From positions 1 to 64,000 of the forward strand of contig CAWCMS010000002.1 in assembly GCA_963796675.1 (NCBI GenBank): a DNA stretch of 64,000 bases, given 5' to 3'. Each line of letters opens with the position of its first letter. Within the stretch, counting starts at the first letter, position 1. Positions 16,838 to 24,715 of this stretch are shown here, in pieces. A model generated the notes under the pieces. That model was given only the letters and a program-made list of their open reading frames with translations. It was not told the DNA's origin and ran no database searches. Origin of the DNA: CAWCDJ01 sp963796675. GTDB lineage: Bacteria > Acidobacteriota > Terriglobia > Bryobacterales > Bryobacteraceae. Both the position numbers and the translations under genes were made by a program.

Positions 16838-16843
16838 AGTATA
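16838..16843 (-). promoter_or_regulatory. Candidate -10 element (TATACT) of the frameshifted cytochrome gene
   Basis: On the minus strand TATACT ends 8 nt before the ATG at 16829, with TCGTCTCG between and no ribosome site. This fits a leaderless start. Confidence 0.4.
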
Positions 16844-16999
16844 CACCCGCCGGTGATCCCGAGGGCGCACGATGCCGGGATAGGTGCTCGATCTGTAGAA
16901 AATCGAACCTCGGGCCGTGCAACAGGCCTGCCGATATATAGGGTGTAGTTGTAAATCGGATAATGGTATCCTGTGTTCGCCGGATTTCCTATTGCGCGA

Positions 17000-17024
17000 C
17001 TTTTCGCGCGAATCGCGCGAAAAG
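17000..17024. promoter_or_regulatory. Perfect 25-bp inverted repeat upstream of the orphan membrane protein
   Basis: CTTTTCGCGCGA (17000-17011) and TCGCGCGAAAAG (17013-17024) are perfect complements around one base. The centre lies 40 bp before the ATG at 17052. No T-run follows, so an operator for a dimeric regulator or a leader hairpin is more likely than a terminator. The rest of the 222-bp gap (16830-17051) shows the promoter of the minus-strand gene and AT-richer sequence near 16950-16970 that could hold the + strand promoter. Confidence 0.6.
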
Positions 17025-17051
17025 GCCGGCTTGTCGGGTATCGGAGGTGTT

Positions 17052-18179
17052 ATGCTCCGTCCGCCGCTTCCGTCCAAGGCGCAGTTCGCAGTATGGTTGG
17101 TTCTGCCTTTGCTGCTGCTGTGCATTTTGGGAGGATATCTTGCACTGGGCTACAACCCTTCCAAGCTGGAAATCGTAGCGACCGCGGAAGGCTGTGACAG
17201 GCATCCATGTAAGTGGTACGTCACAGGCCGGATCAACGCATCAGATGATGGTCTTCTCAAAGCCAGCAAGGTCTGGGTTGAAGCGAAAACCAGTCGGGGC
17301 GATCGCATTCTACGATCTGCCGACATGAACGAAGGCATCTTTAAGATAGGCGACATTCCGGATACGATCCGCTCTCGTCCCGTCACCCGCATCACGGCCC
17401 ACGCGAGTAGCAAGGGGCGCAACGCGCAGGCGCAAGCGCTGGACGAAAGTCTGGGTGGAGTTCAAGTAGGCTTCGCCATCGTGGCCGGTGTTTTCTTAGT
17501 GAGTTTGAGTTTGCCCTTTCTCAAACGCGAGCCGGGGCATCGCCTGTACCTCCTCTCCTTGTTCTTTGCGGGTCTCTTCGCTTTAGTCATGATCGCGGGA
17601 ATCGGCTGGGGGCTGCGCGACGTGAACACGGCAATCTCAAAGGAAACTATTCCACTCGCCTTTGGTTCAGTGACATGGGGAAAGTTCAGTAGCGGCGCGC
17701 AATCCGAGTGGTTGCTCATGCTCACATCCCCGGCGGGTACAAATGGTCCTGACGATGCCACAACCACTCCAACGATCGAAAAAGGTTTTGGCGCCCCCCT
17801 GTGGGTCCTATTGATTTCAGTGGTGGGCTGTGCAATTTTGACGGTCTCGCTTCTCGTAGGCGAGATCGCAACTCCTCCAAAGGGAGACACAATCCACATT
17901 CGCCATCGAATCCAGAAGGTGGTCCGGCATCAATTCTTTATCCTGTTCTCGCCAGTCGGGGCGATATTCGTATATCAGATGCTGGTGGTCGCCGGTGCGG
18001 ATAGCAACGACCTGACCGTCGCCTTGGCCGCGCTTGGTTCGGGGGTTGCCGTCAACTCGCTCCTCAATGTGGCGATGCAGCACGCTAGAACTCTCATTGA
18101 GGGATCGCGTCAGCGAGAAGGATTCCGAGGCGCGGTGCATGTGCCCGAAGGCACCGCCTCGCGGCCTGCCACCGTTTGA
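17052..18179 (+). CDS. Orphan membrane protein, function unknown
   Basis: A 375-residue protein I do not recognise. It begins MLRPPLPSKAQFAVWLV with a strong hydrophobic helix (about 12-36), then an exported-looking domain with a cysteine pair (CDRHPC) and KASKVWVEAKTSRGD, which may be a beta sandwich of about 90 residues. Four or five more membrane segments follow (near 137-157, 167-192, 252-277, 300-322 and perhaps 328-345). The start is chosen because GGAGG (17043-17047) precedes this ATG; the frame is open further upstream. Base composition is visibly less GC-rich than its neighbours, with more A/T third positions, which hints at transfer. It has no operon partner. Confidence 0.7.
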   Translation: MLRPPLPSKAQFAVWLVLPLLLLCILGGYLALGYNPSKLEIVATAEGCDRHPCKWYVTGRINASDDGLLKASKVWVEAKTSRGDRILRSADMNEGIFKIGDIPDTIRSRPVTRITAHASSKGRNAQAQALDESLGGVQVGFAIVAGVFLVSLSLPFLKREPGHRLYLLSLFFAGLFALVMIAGIGWGLRDVNTAISKETIPLAFGSVTWGKFSSGAQSEWLLMLTSPAGTNGPDDATTTPTIEKGFGAPLWVLLISVVGCAILTVSLLVGEIATPPKGDTIHIRHRIQKVVRHQFFILFSPVGAIFVYQMLVVAGADSNDLTVALAALGSGVAVNSLLNVAMQHARTLIEGSRQREGFRGAVHVPEGTASRPATV

Positions 18180-18226
18180 CGACAGCGTGTGCGCAGCGAA
18201 CGCCACCGATGTGTGTCGGCGATCGG

Positions 18227-18232
18227 TACAAT
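18227..18232 (+). promoter_or_regulatory. Candidate -10 element (TACAAT) of the DsbA-like gene
   Basis: TACAAT ends 6 nt before the ATG at 18239; gtgaca lies between and there is no ribosome site. This is one of the best matches in the leaderless series. Confidence 0.45.
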
Positions 18233-18238
18233 GTGACA

Positions 18239-19120
18239 ATGCACTTGCCCGCCGCGGGATACAGGATTGCCGCAGTCGCCGCTCTGGGTGCCGCGCTGCT
18301 GATCGCCCAACCGGACTGGAAGACCGTAATCCACTTGCCTGGAGTCGACTTTTCCGGACTTTCTCCCGTCAAGTCTCGTGCCCTCTTGCGTTTGCTCCGC
18401 AATCACGACTGCACGTGCGGATGCGGCATGAAAGTGGCGGAGTGCCGCGTCAAGGATCCCAGTTGCGGATATAGCAAGGGCGTGGCCGAGGCGATGGGCG
18501 ACGCGCTCCGTGCCGGCAAGAACGAGAACGACGCCATCGAAGCCGCCAAGGCTTCGCGATGGGGCAAGGGTCCGCAGCCTCCCAAACTCCTCGAGGATGC
18601 TGTGGTCATTCCCACGACAGGGTCGCCAGTGCGGGGGCCGGCGAATGCTGCGTTGACCCTGGTGGAGTTCTCCGATTTTCAGTGCCCCTATTGTTGGCTC
18701 GCGGTTGGCAAGCTGAATGCGGTGCTCGACGCCTATCCCGGAAAGATCAAGCTGATCTTCAAAGAATTTCCGCTGGATACGCACTCGCAGGCGGCGCTGG
18801 CCGCAGCCGCCGCGATCGCGGCCAACCGGCAGGGCAAGTTCTGGCCGATGCACGACGCGCTTTTCGCGCACCGCCGCGATCTTTCCCGTCCTTCGATCCT
18901 CGCGCTCGCCCGGATTGCCGGGCTCGACATGAAGCGCTTCGAGGCCGACCTCGATTCGCCGGAGACGCGGAAGATCGTGGAGCGCGATGTGGACGACGGC
19001 GATCGTGCGGGCGTAGAGGGTACGCCGTCCGTCTTCATTAATGGCCGGAAGTACAACGGCGCGCTGGATCTCGCGGCGATGCGGCCGGTCATCGACCAGG
19101 AATTGAAAAAAGCCCGGTAG
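18239..19120 (+). CDS. Exported DsbA-family thioredoxin-fold protein with Cys-rich N-terminal domain
   Basis: A 293-residue protein with a signal peptide (about 1-24). The N-terminal part holds C58, C60, C62, C69 and C76 (DCTCGCGMKVAEC), a compact motif that could bind a metal or cofactor or act in disulfide exchange. The C-terminal DsbA-like domain (about 125-293) has the active site CPYC (149-152) in LVEFSDFQCPYCW and the cis-proline loop GTPSVFING. It would oxidise or isomerise disulfides outside the cytoplasm. Its stop codon abuts that of the convergent cytochrome c gene with no bases between. The function of the Cys-rich domain is not known to me. Confidence 0.85.
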   Translation: MHLPAAGYRIAAVAALGAALLIAQPDWKTVIHLPGVDFSGLSPVKSRALLRLLRNHDCTCGCGMKVAECRVKDPSCGYSKGVAEAMGDALRAGKNENDAIEAAKASRWGKGPQPPKLLEDAVVIPTTGSPVRGPANAALTLVEFSDFQCPYCWLAVGKLNAVLDAYPGKIKLIFKEFPLDTHSQAALAAAAAIAANRQGKFWPMHDALFAHRRDLSRPSILALARIAGLDMKRFEADLDSPETRKIVERDVDDGDRAGVEGTPSVFINGRKYNGALDLAAMRPVIDQELKKAR

Positions 19121-19549
19121 TTACTTCGCGGCTTCGACCTGAATGCTCTTGAGCGAATCCGCGTCGCTCGGCAATTCGGTCTTTCCGGCCGGGAACTTGT
19201 TGAACTTGAGAATGTAGGCGAGGATATCGGCGTTCTCCGGGCGGGAAAGTTTTCCCGGCCGATCCGCCGGCATCGTCGTCTGAATCCGCTCGAACAGCTC
19301 GTCCAACGATTGTCCGGCCCAGTTCGTCATGAAGTCCGGACCGGCCAAAGGCGGCACCGCCGCGCCCGACCCCGCCAATGCCTCGCCGTGGCACGACCCG
19401 CAGGCTTTCTTGTAGGATGCCTGTCCGCGGGCAGCCTGGCTCTCGGTGTAGACGCCGTCGCGCGTCGATGTGTGATCCTGGGTACGGCCGGGAAACGTCG
19501 TGATGCCAAGCACAGCGAGCAGTCCGGCTGGTATGACGTTTCGTTTCAT
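19121..19549 (-). CDS. Exported class I cytochrome c
   Basis: A 142-residue monohaem cytochrome with an N-terminal export signal (MKRNVIPAGLLAVLGITTF). Haem attachment is C50-x-x-C53-H54 (KACGSCHGEAL), and the distal methionine is probably in IQTTMPAD. The sequence PLAGPDFMTNWAGQSLDELFERI is typical of small acidobacterial cytochromes that work beside sugar or alcohol dehydrogenases. It stands divergent from the dehydrogenase-like gene at 19600, with 50 bp between starts, so it could accept electrons from that enzyme; this is inferred from position only. Confidence 0.9.
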   Translation of the reverse strand: MKRNVIPAGLLAVLGITTFPGRTQDHTSTRDGVYTESQAARGQASYKKACGSCHGEALAGSGAAVPPLAGPDFMTNWAGQSLDELFERIQTTMPADRPGKLSRPENADILAYILKFNKFPAGKTELPSDADSLKSIQVEAAK

Positions 19550-19555
19550 CCCCCT

Positions 19556-19561
19556 ATCGTA
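19556..19561 (-). promoter_or_regulatory. Candidate -10 element (TACGAT) of the cytochrome c gene
   Basis: On the minus strand TACGAT ends 6 nt before the ATG; AGGGGG directly touches the ATG, too close to be a normal ribosome site. Leaderless initiation is possible. On the + strand TAGAAT (19567-19572), 27 nt before the ATG at 19600, may serve the divergent gene. Confidence 0.3.
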
Positions 19562-19599
19562 GCCGATAGAATGAACTTGTCCCTTTCCAGGTCATCACC

Positions 19600-20862
19600 A
19601 TGAAGAAGATTACTTTCGGCATGGCCACCGCGGTGGCTGCAATTCTGTTGGGTCCGACCGCTGCGTGCGCCGCTGCGCCGATCGCCTGCGATCCCGACAA
19701 CGGCGGCCTCAAGCTGCCTCCTGGATTCTGCGCCCTGGTGGTTGCCAACGATCTGGGCGAAGCGCGTCACGCCGTCGCCGCCCCGAATGGCGATCTCTAC
19801 GTGGCGCTCATGAACGGAGGAGTTGCGGCGCTTCACGATGCGAACGGCGATGGCCGCTTCGAGGTGGTCGAGAAATTCGGAGACGGCAGCGTCACCGGCA
19901 TCGCCATTCACAACGGCTATCTGTGGCTGGCCAAAGTCAATTCCGTCGAGCGGTACAAAATGACTCCGGGCCAGCTCAAGCCCTCCGGGCCGCCGGAAGT
20001 GGTCGTTTCCGGCCTGCAGGGAGTCCGGCAGCATGGCGACAAAGGGATCGCCTTCGACGGCAAGGGCTCTCTGTACGTCAATGTGGGCGCTCCTTCCAAT
20101 GCCTGCCAGGTGCGCGACCGCAGCAGACAATCGCCCGGCCAGGATCCCTGCCCGCTTCTCGACGAACATGGCGGAATCTGGAAATTCAGCGACAGCAAAC
20201 TCGGCCAGAAGCAGGCGGATGGAGTCCGCTACGCCACCGGCATGCGGCAGATGCCCGCCATCGCCTGGCACGATGGTGCGTTGTATGTCGTGATGAACAA
20301 CCGCGATCAGCTCGATGTGCTCTGGCCCGGGAAATTCACCGCCGAGGAAAATGCAACGCGTCCGGCAGAGCCGATGTACCGGATCGATCAGCAGGGCGAT
20401 AACTTCGGCTGGCCCTACTGCTTCTACGATTACACCGTCAAGAAACTGCTGCTCAATCCCGAGTACGGCGGCGACGGTAAGACGGTGGGCCGCTGCTCCG
20501 CCTTCAAGCTGCCGATCACCAGCTTTCCCGCGCACTGGGCGCCGGTCGATTTGATGTTTTACACCGGCACCCAATTTCCTGCCCGCTATCGCAATGGCGC
20601 GTTCATCGCGTTTCACGGCTCATGGAACCGCGCGCCGCTCCCGCAGGAGGTTTCGAACGTAACGTTCCAGCCCTTCAAGGGGAATCAGCCGTCCGGCGAT
20701 TTCGAGATCTTCGCCAGCGGCTTCGCCGGAAAGTCGCCGCTGATGAATCCCAACGACGCTCTGGCGCGCGCGGATGGCGTGGCGCAGGCGCCCGACGGAT
20801 CGCTCTACATCACCGAGAGCCAGAAGGGCAAAGTCTGGCGGGTCTTTTACCGCGGCAAGTAG
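19600..20862 (+). CDS. Exported sorbosone/glucose dehydrogenase-like beta-propeller
   Basis: A 420-residue protein with a signal peptide (MKKITFGMATAVAAILLG to about residue 26). The propeller runs from LPPGFCALVVANDLGEARHAVAAPNGDLYVAL through DNFGWPYCFYDY and IAFHGSWNRAPLPQ to the end. HVxxAPNGDLYVA, GDNFGWPYC and FHGSWNR are signatures of the GSDH/L-sorbosone dehydrogenase family, some of which use PQQ. No PQQ synthesis genes are nearby, and the oxidised substrate is unknown. The cytochrome c gene diverges from it. Its stop codon abuts that of the convergent msrA gene (TAG-CTA on the + strand). Confidence 0.85.
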   Translation: MKKITFGMATAVAAILLGPTAACAAAPIACDPDNGGLKLPPGFCALVVANDLGEARHAVAAPNGDLYVALMNGGVAALHDANGDGRFEVVEKFGDGSVTGIAIHNGYLWLAKVNSVERYKMTPGQLKPSGPPEVVVSGLQGVRQHGDKGIAFDGKGSLYVNVGAPSNACQVRDRSRQSPGQDPCPLLDEHGGIWKFSDSKLGQKQADGVRYATGMRQMPAIAWHDGALYVVMNNRDQLDVLWPGKFTAEENATRPAEPMYRIDQQGDNFGWPYCFYDYTVKKLLLNPEYGGDGKTVGRCSAFKLPITSFPAHWAPVDLMFYTGTQFPARYRNGAFIAFHGSWNRAPLPQEVSNVTFQPFKGNQPSGDFEIFASGFAGKSPLMNPNDALARADGVAQAPDGSLYITESQKGKVWRVFYRGK

Positions 20863-21540
20863 CTACTTCTTCGGTTTGTAGTCGACGAACAGCTCCGGGA
20901 ACTGCTTCTTGAGCGCGGCGATTTTCGGACGGTCGCAAACCTCGATGTACGGGTTATCGGGATTGTAGTAGGCGTAATCCTGGTGATAATTCTCCGCGCG
21001 GTAAAAGGCCTTGAGCGGAGTCACGTCGGTCACAATCGGCTTGGGAAACACCTTCTGCCGGTCGAGTTGCGCGATGTACGCCTTCGCCACCCGCATCTGG
21101 TCTTCGTTGGTATAGAAGATGGCGGAGCGGTAGGATGTCCCGACGTCCGGCCCCTGGCGGTTGAGCTCGGTGGGATCGTGCGCGACCGAGAAGAAGATCC
21201 GCAGTAACTGCCCATAGGTGATGCGCGACGGATCGTAGACCACTTCGACCGATTCGGCATGGCCGGTGGTTTCGGTGGTGACCTGCTGATACGTAGCCGT
21301 CTTGGCCGATCCGCCCGAGTATCCGGCGGTGGTGGCGATCACGCCCTTCACTCGTTGAAACACGGATTGCACGCCCCAAAAGCAGCCTCCGGCAAAGACG
21401 GCCGTTGCCTTCGCCGGCTGAGTGGCCAGCGAGTCATCGGTGGAAGGCGGCGGAATGGGTGAGGTCGGAGCGGAGAAGGCCGCGAACCCGGCGAGCAGGC
21501 ACGCGACGGCGACGGAACCAAGAGTAATGCGGAAAGACAT
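20863..21540 (-). CDS. msrA: Peptide-methionine (S)-S-oxide reductase, exported form
   Basis: A 225-residue MsrA with a hydrophobic leader (about 1-25) and linker before the catalytic domain. The catalytic cysteine is C53 in AGGCFWGVQSVF, followed by the family blocks GYSGGSAKTATYQQV, GHAESVEVVYDP and FFSVAHDPTELNRQGPDVGTSYRSA. It reduces S-methionine sulfoxide in proteins, here most likely in the periplasm or membrane. A cysteine in YIEVCDRPK near the C-terminus could resolve the disulfide. AAGGG stands 7 nt before the ATG as a ribosome site. No msrB was seen in the window. Confidence 0.93.
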   Translation of the reverse strand: MSFRITLGSVAVACLLAGFAAFSAPTSPIPPPSTDDSLATQPAKATAVFAGGCFWGVQSVFQRVKGVIATTAGYSGGSAKTATYQQVTTETTGHAESVEVVYDPSRITYGQLLRIFFSVAHDPTELNRQGPDVGTSYRSAIFYTNEDQMRVAKAYIAQLDRQKVFPKPIVTDVTPLKAFYRAENYHQDYAYYNPDNPYIEVCDRPKIAALKKQFPELFVDYKPKK

Positions 21541-21621
21541 AGACAGCCCTTAATTCCAAGATACTCCGAAAGCCGGGAGCGTGGCCGCGGCGATCTCTGT
21601 GGGCAGAAGGAGCGAGAGCTC

Positions 21622-21651
21622 TTGACGAGGCTATTTTGAAAATAGTATAGT
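21622..21651 (+). promoter_or_regulatory. PadR/ADOP promoter with palindromic operator in the spacer
   Basis: TTGACG (21622-21627) and TATAGT (21646-21651) are 18 bp apart, the best sigma-70-type promoter in the window. The spacer holds CTATTTTGAAAATAG (21631-21645), a perfect 15-bp dyad. A dimeric PadR repressor bound there would block polymerase, so autoregulation of the PadR gene and the permease gene behind it is likely. Confidence 0.65.
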
Positions 21652-21663
21652 CCAAAACAGCCA

Positions 21664-22011
21664 ATGCCGAAGAAGAATCCGGAATACCGCGACCTCTTTC
21701 CCGGAGCCCTGGAGATGATGATCCTGCAGTCGCTCCGGGTGAAGCCGATGCATGGATATGCCTTGGCGAAGCACATTCAGGAAGTCTCCGAGGACCTGCT
21801 GCAAGTCGAGGAGGGTTCGCTCTATCCGGCATTGCAGCGGATGCTGAAAGAGGGATGGCTCAAGTCGAAGGCAGGAGTCTCCGCGAAAAACCGGCCGATT
21901 CGGCTCTATAGCCTCACCGATGCGGGCCGCAAACACCTGGAGCGCGAGGTATCGAGCTTCGAGAAAATGCTCGCCGGCATCCGGCGTGTGATGGCGACCG
22001 TGCAACCGTAG
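21664..22011 (+). CDS. PadR-family transcriptional regulator
   Basis: A 115-residue winged-helix regulator. LFPGALEMMILQSLRVKPMHGY is the classic N-terminus, and LLQVEEGSLYPALQRMLKEGWL carries the recognition helix and wing. The short C-terminal helix (about 85-112) would make the dimer. Start and promoter are clear: the ATG lies 12 nt after the -10 element. The permease gene starts 9 bp after its stop, so the two form an operon. In Acidobacteria such PadR genes commonly stand before orphan MacB-like permeases. The inducer is unknown. Confidence 0.92.
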   Translation: MPKKNPEYRDLFPGALEMMILQSLRVKPMHGYALAKHIQEVSEDLLQVEEGSLYPALQRMLKEGWLKSKAGVSAKNRPIRLYSLTDAGRKHLEREVSSFEKMLAGIRRVMATVQP

Positions 22012-22020
22012 GAGTTGTTT

Positions 22021-24669
22021 ATGGGATGGCTCGAACAGCTTTGGTCCCGCCGGCGGCGATACGACGAACTGGCGGAGTCGATCCGGGAGCACCTGGAAGA
22101 GAAGGTCGAAGAACTGATGGAAGGCGGCTTGTCATGCCAGGAGGCGGTGCGCCGGGCCCATCGGGAATTCGGAAACGCGACTCTCCTCGAGGAGCAGAGC
22201 CGGGAGGTCTGGCAATGGCCCAGGCTGGAAGCGGTTGTGCGGGACATCCAATACGCCGGGCGGCAGTTGCGGCACAACCCCGGCTTCACCGCCACGGTCA
22301 TCGTCACGCTCGCCCTCTCGGTTGGAACCAACACGGCAATCTTCTCCCTGGTCAATGCGCTCCTGCTGAAGGACCTTCCTTACCCACAGCCCGAGCGCAT
22401 GGGCGAGATCTACGCGCGCACCACGGGGACTGAGTCGGGCAGCGGTCGCACGAACGTCGACGGTGAGCAGTGGGAGTTGCTTCGCGACAACGTGCCGTCC
22501 CTGATCTCCGCGGTTTCCGCGACCCGCACTAACGGGGTCAATCTCCGGGCCGGCACCCACGTGCAATATCTTCAGGCCGTACGTGTCTCGGCGCATTATT
22601 TCGATGTCCTCGGCCTTCATCCGGTTCTCGGACGCAATTTTTCAGAGGACGAAGACCGTCCGCACGGCCCTCGGGCCGCGATCCTGAGCTACTCGCTGTG
22701 GCGCGCGGCTTTCGGCGCGAACCCGAATGTTCTCGGCCAGGCCGCGCTCTTGAAGGGTGAGCCGTACACGATTGTCGGCGTCCTCCCTTCGAATGCGGTC
22801 ACACCATTCAATGCCGATGTCTATACGCCCCTCGAACCCAGCCGGGAAGGTGAAGGTGGGTCACCTAACTTTCGCGCAATCGTGCGACTGCGCGCCGGAG
22901 CCAACTGGCAGCGGGCGGGTGCAGAGATCAATCGCGCCTGGAGCCGGAGCACCCGTTTCCAGCGTCTTACGAAAACCAGCCCGGGCCTGCAGATGACTTT
23001 TTACCCCGTGCCGCTCCAGGATGCGGAGACCGACTCGCTTCGTCCGCAGGTTCTGGCCCTGATGCTGTCGGCGGGTTTCATCCTGCTGATTGCCTGCGCC
23101 AATCTGGCGGGCCTGACGTTGGTGCGCATCGCGCGGCGCACCTCGGAAATCGCCACCAGGGTGGCATTGGGAGCCTCGCGCTGGCGAATCCAGCAGCAAC
23201 TTTGGATCGAGAACCTGCTGCTGGCGCTGGCCGGAGGCGCGGCGGGCGTCGGCGTGGGCTTCCTTGCCTTGCGTGGACTACTGCTCCTGCTGCCGGAGCA
23301 TTTTCTGCCGGTTGCCTCCGTTCCCCTAGACACGCGCGTGATGGGCTTTACGCTCGCGGTGGCCCTGCTGACCAGCATCCTGTTCGGTATGTTGCCCGCG
23401 CTGATCACGAGGAAGTCCGACCTGCGCTCCTCGATCGGCAGCCGGTCGGTCATCGGGGCGCGCGGCGCGCGTCTCCGCCAGGGATTGATCGCGGGCGAGG
23501 TCGCTCTGACCGTCGTCCTGCTGGCGGCTGCGGGGCTTCTCATTCGCACCCTCATCCACCTGGAGAGTATGCCTCCCGGCTTCAATCCTAACGGCGTGAT
23601 CACCGCCAAGGCATCTCTGGACGATGCGCGGTATCACGACCTGGCCGCCTTTCGAAAGCTTCTCGATGAGAGCACCGCCGCCATGCGGCAGATTCCGGGT
23701 GTGCGGAATGCCGCTGTCGCGTCGGCGCTGCCCTACGAGCGGGCACTGCTCAACGGGTTCGATTTCATAGGCAGCGGGAAAGCGCCGAAAGTGGTTTTAT
23801 CCAACTGGGTGTATTGCACCCCGAGCTATTTCGATACCATGCAGATTCCGGTGCTGGCCGGCCGGCCCTTCACCGAGGCGGACGGTCCGCACGCGCAGCC
23901 CGCGGCCATCGTCAACCTCGCCTTCGCGCGCAAGTTCTTTCGTGAGACGAATCCGGTGGGCCAGTATCTCGATAAGACGCATTTGGTGGTAGGCGTGGTC
24001 GCGGACACCGTCATATCCGCTGCGGGTCGACTGAATCCGGGCACGTCGCCGCTGACCAGCGAAGAGATTGTCTATGTTCCCGCCGCACAATTCGACAACG
24101 TCCGATTTCTCTCGCTGTTGCATGCCTGGTTTCAACCGAGTTGGATTGTCCGTTTTTCGGGTCCGTCGGAAGGGCTGACTGCGCAGATGCAGCGGGCACT
24201 TGCGAAGGTCGATCCCGATCTTCCGTTCTCGGGTTTCTATGGCATGCGGGATCTGATGGATACGACACTGGCGACGCAACGGGTCGAGGTTGCGCTGCTG
24301 GTTGCCATGGCCCTTCTCGCCTTGCTGCTGAGCGCGGTCGGAATTTTCGCGCTGGTGGCGAACATCGTCGCTCAGAGGACGCGCGAAATCGGCATCCGCA
24401 TCGCCCTGGGTTCTTCGGTGCGAGCGTCGATGATCGAGATCGGAAAGTCCGGCGCCGGCGCCTCCGCCGTGGGACTGGTTCTCGGCCTGGTGCTTTGCGG
24501 GGGTATGCTCCGCGCCCTGCAAAGCGCCCTCTACGGGGTGGGCGTATATGACGCGCCGACGATCCTCACCGTCGTACTCACGTTGCTGGCAGTGACCCTA
24601 CTCGCGATCGTGTTCCCGACCCTGCGAATCGCGAGAATCGATCCGGCCAGAACCTTGCGCGAAGACTGA
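22021..24669 (+). CDS. MacB/FtsX-type orphan permease (ADOP family)
   Basis: An 882-residue membrane protein. Residues 1-64 form the soluble helical prefix typical of the family (LAESIREHLEEKVEELMEGG). A first helix (about 84-105, TVIVTLALSVGTNTAIFSLVNALL) is followed by a periplasmic MacB-like core domain, three helices in the first FtsX unit (about 340-450), a second periplasmic domain and a second FtsX unit (about 755-870, ending RIARIDPARTLRED). No ATP-binding partner is encoded beside it, hence orphan. The role of these permeases is unknown; related ones export or act as mechanotransducers. GGAG (22011-22014) lies 6 nt before the ATG. Confidence 0.9.
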   Translation: MGWLEQLWSRRRRYDELAESIREHLEEKVEELMEGGLSCQEAVRRAHREFGNATLLEEQSREVWQWPRLEAVVRDIQYAGRQLRHNPGFTATVIVTLALSVGTNTAIFSLVNALLLKDLPYPQPERMGEIYARTTGTESGSGRTNVDGEQWELLRDNVPSLISAVSATRTNGVNLRAGTHVQYLQAVRVSAHYFDVLGLHPVLGRNFSEDEDRPHGPRAAILSYSLWRAAFGANPNVLGQAALLKGEPYTIVGVLPSNAVTPFNADVYTPLEPSREGEGGSPNFRAIVRLRAGANWQRAGAEINRAWSRSTRFQRLTKTSPGLQMTFYPVPLQDAETDSLRPQVLALMLSAGFILLIACANLAGLTLVRIARRTSEIATRVALGASRWRIQQQLWIENLLLALAGGAAGVGVGFLALRGLLLLLPEHFLPVASVPLDTRVMGFTLAVALLTSILFGMLPALITRKSDLRSSIGSRSVIGARGARLRQGLIAGEVALTVVLLAAAGLLIRTLIHLESMPPGFNPNGVITAKASLDDARYHDLAAFRKLLDESTAAMRQIPGVRNAAVASALPYERALLNGFDFIGSGKAPKVVLSNWVYCTPSYFDTMQIPVLAGRPFTEADGPHAQPAAIVNLAFARKFFRETNPVGQYLDKTHLVVGVVADTVISAAGRLNPGTSPLTSEEIVYVPAAQFDNVRFLSLLHAWFQPSWIVRFSGPSEGLTAQMQRALAKVDPDLPFSGFYGMRDLMDTTLATQRVEVALLVAMALLALLLSAVGIFALVANIVAQRTREIGIRIALGSSVRASMIEIGKSGAGASAVGLVLGLVLCGGMLRALQSALYGVGVYDAPTILTVVLTLLAVTLLAIVFPTLRIARIDPARTLRED

Positions 24670-24702
24670 CGGCCGGCTTCCGCAGCTGGTCTCTATCGGG
24701 CA

Positions 24703-24708
24703 TATAAT
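24703..24708 (+). promoter_or_regulatory. Consensus -10 element (TATAAT) of the cytochrome/DUF1549 gene
   Basis: A perfect TATAAT ends 7 nt before the ATG at 24716, with agcgacc between and no ribosome site. It is the clearest leaderless-type arrangement in the window. No good -35 box is seen at 17 bp. Confidence 0.55.
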
Positions 24709-24715
24709 AGCGACC

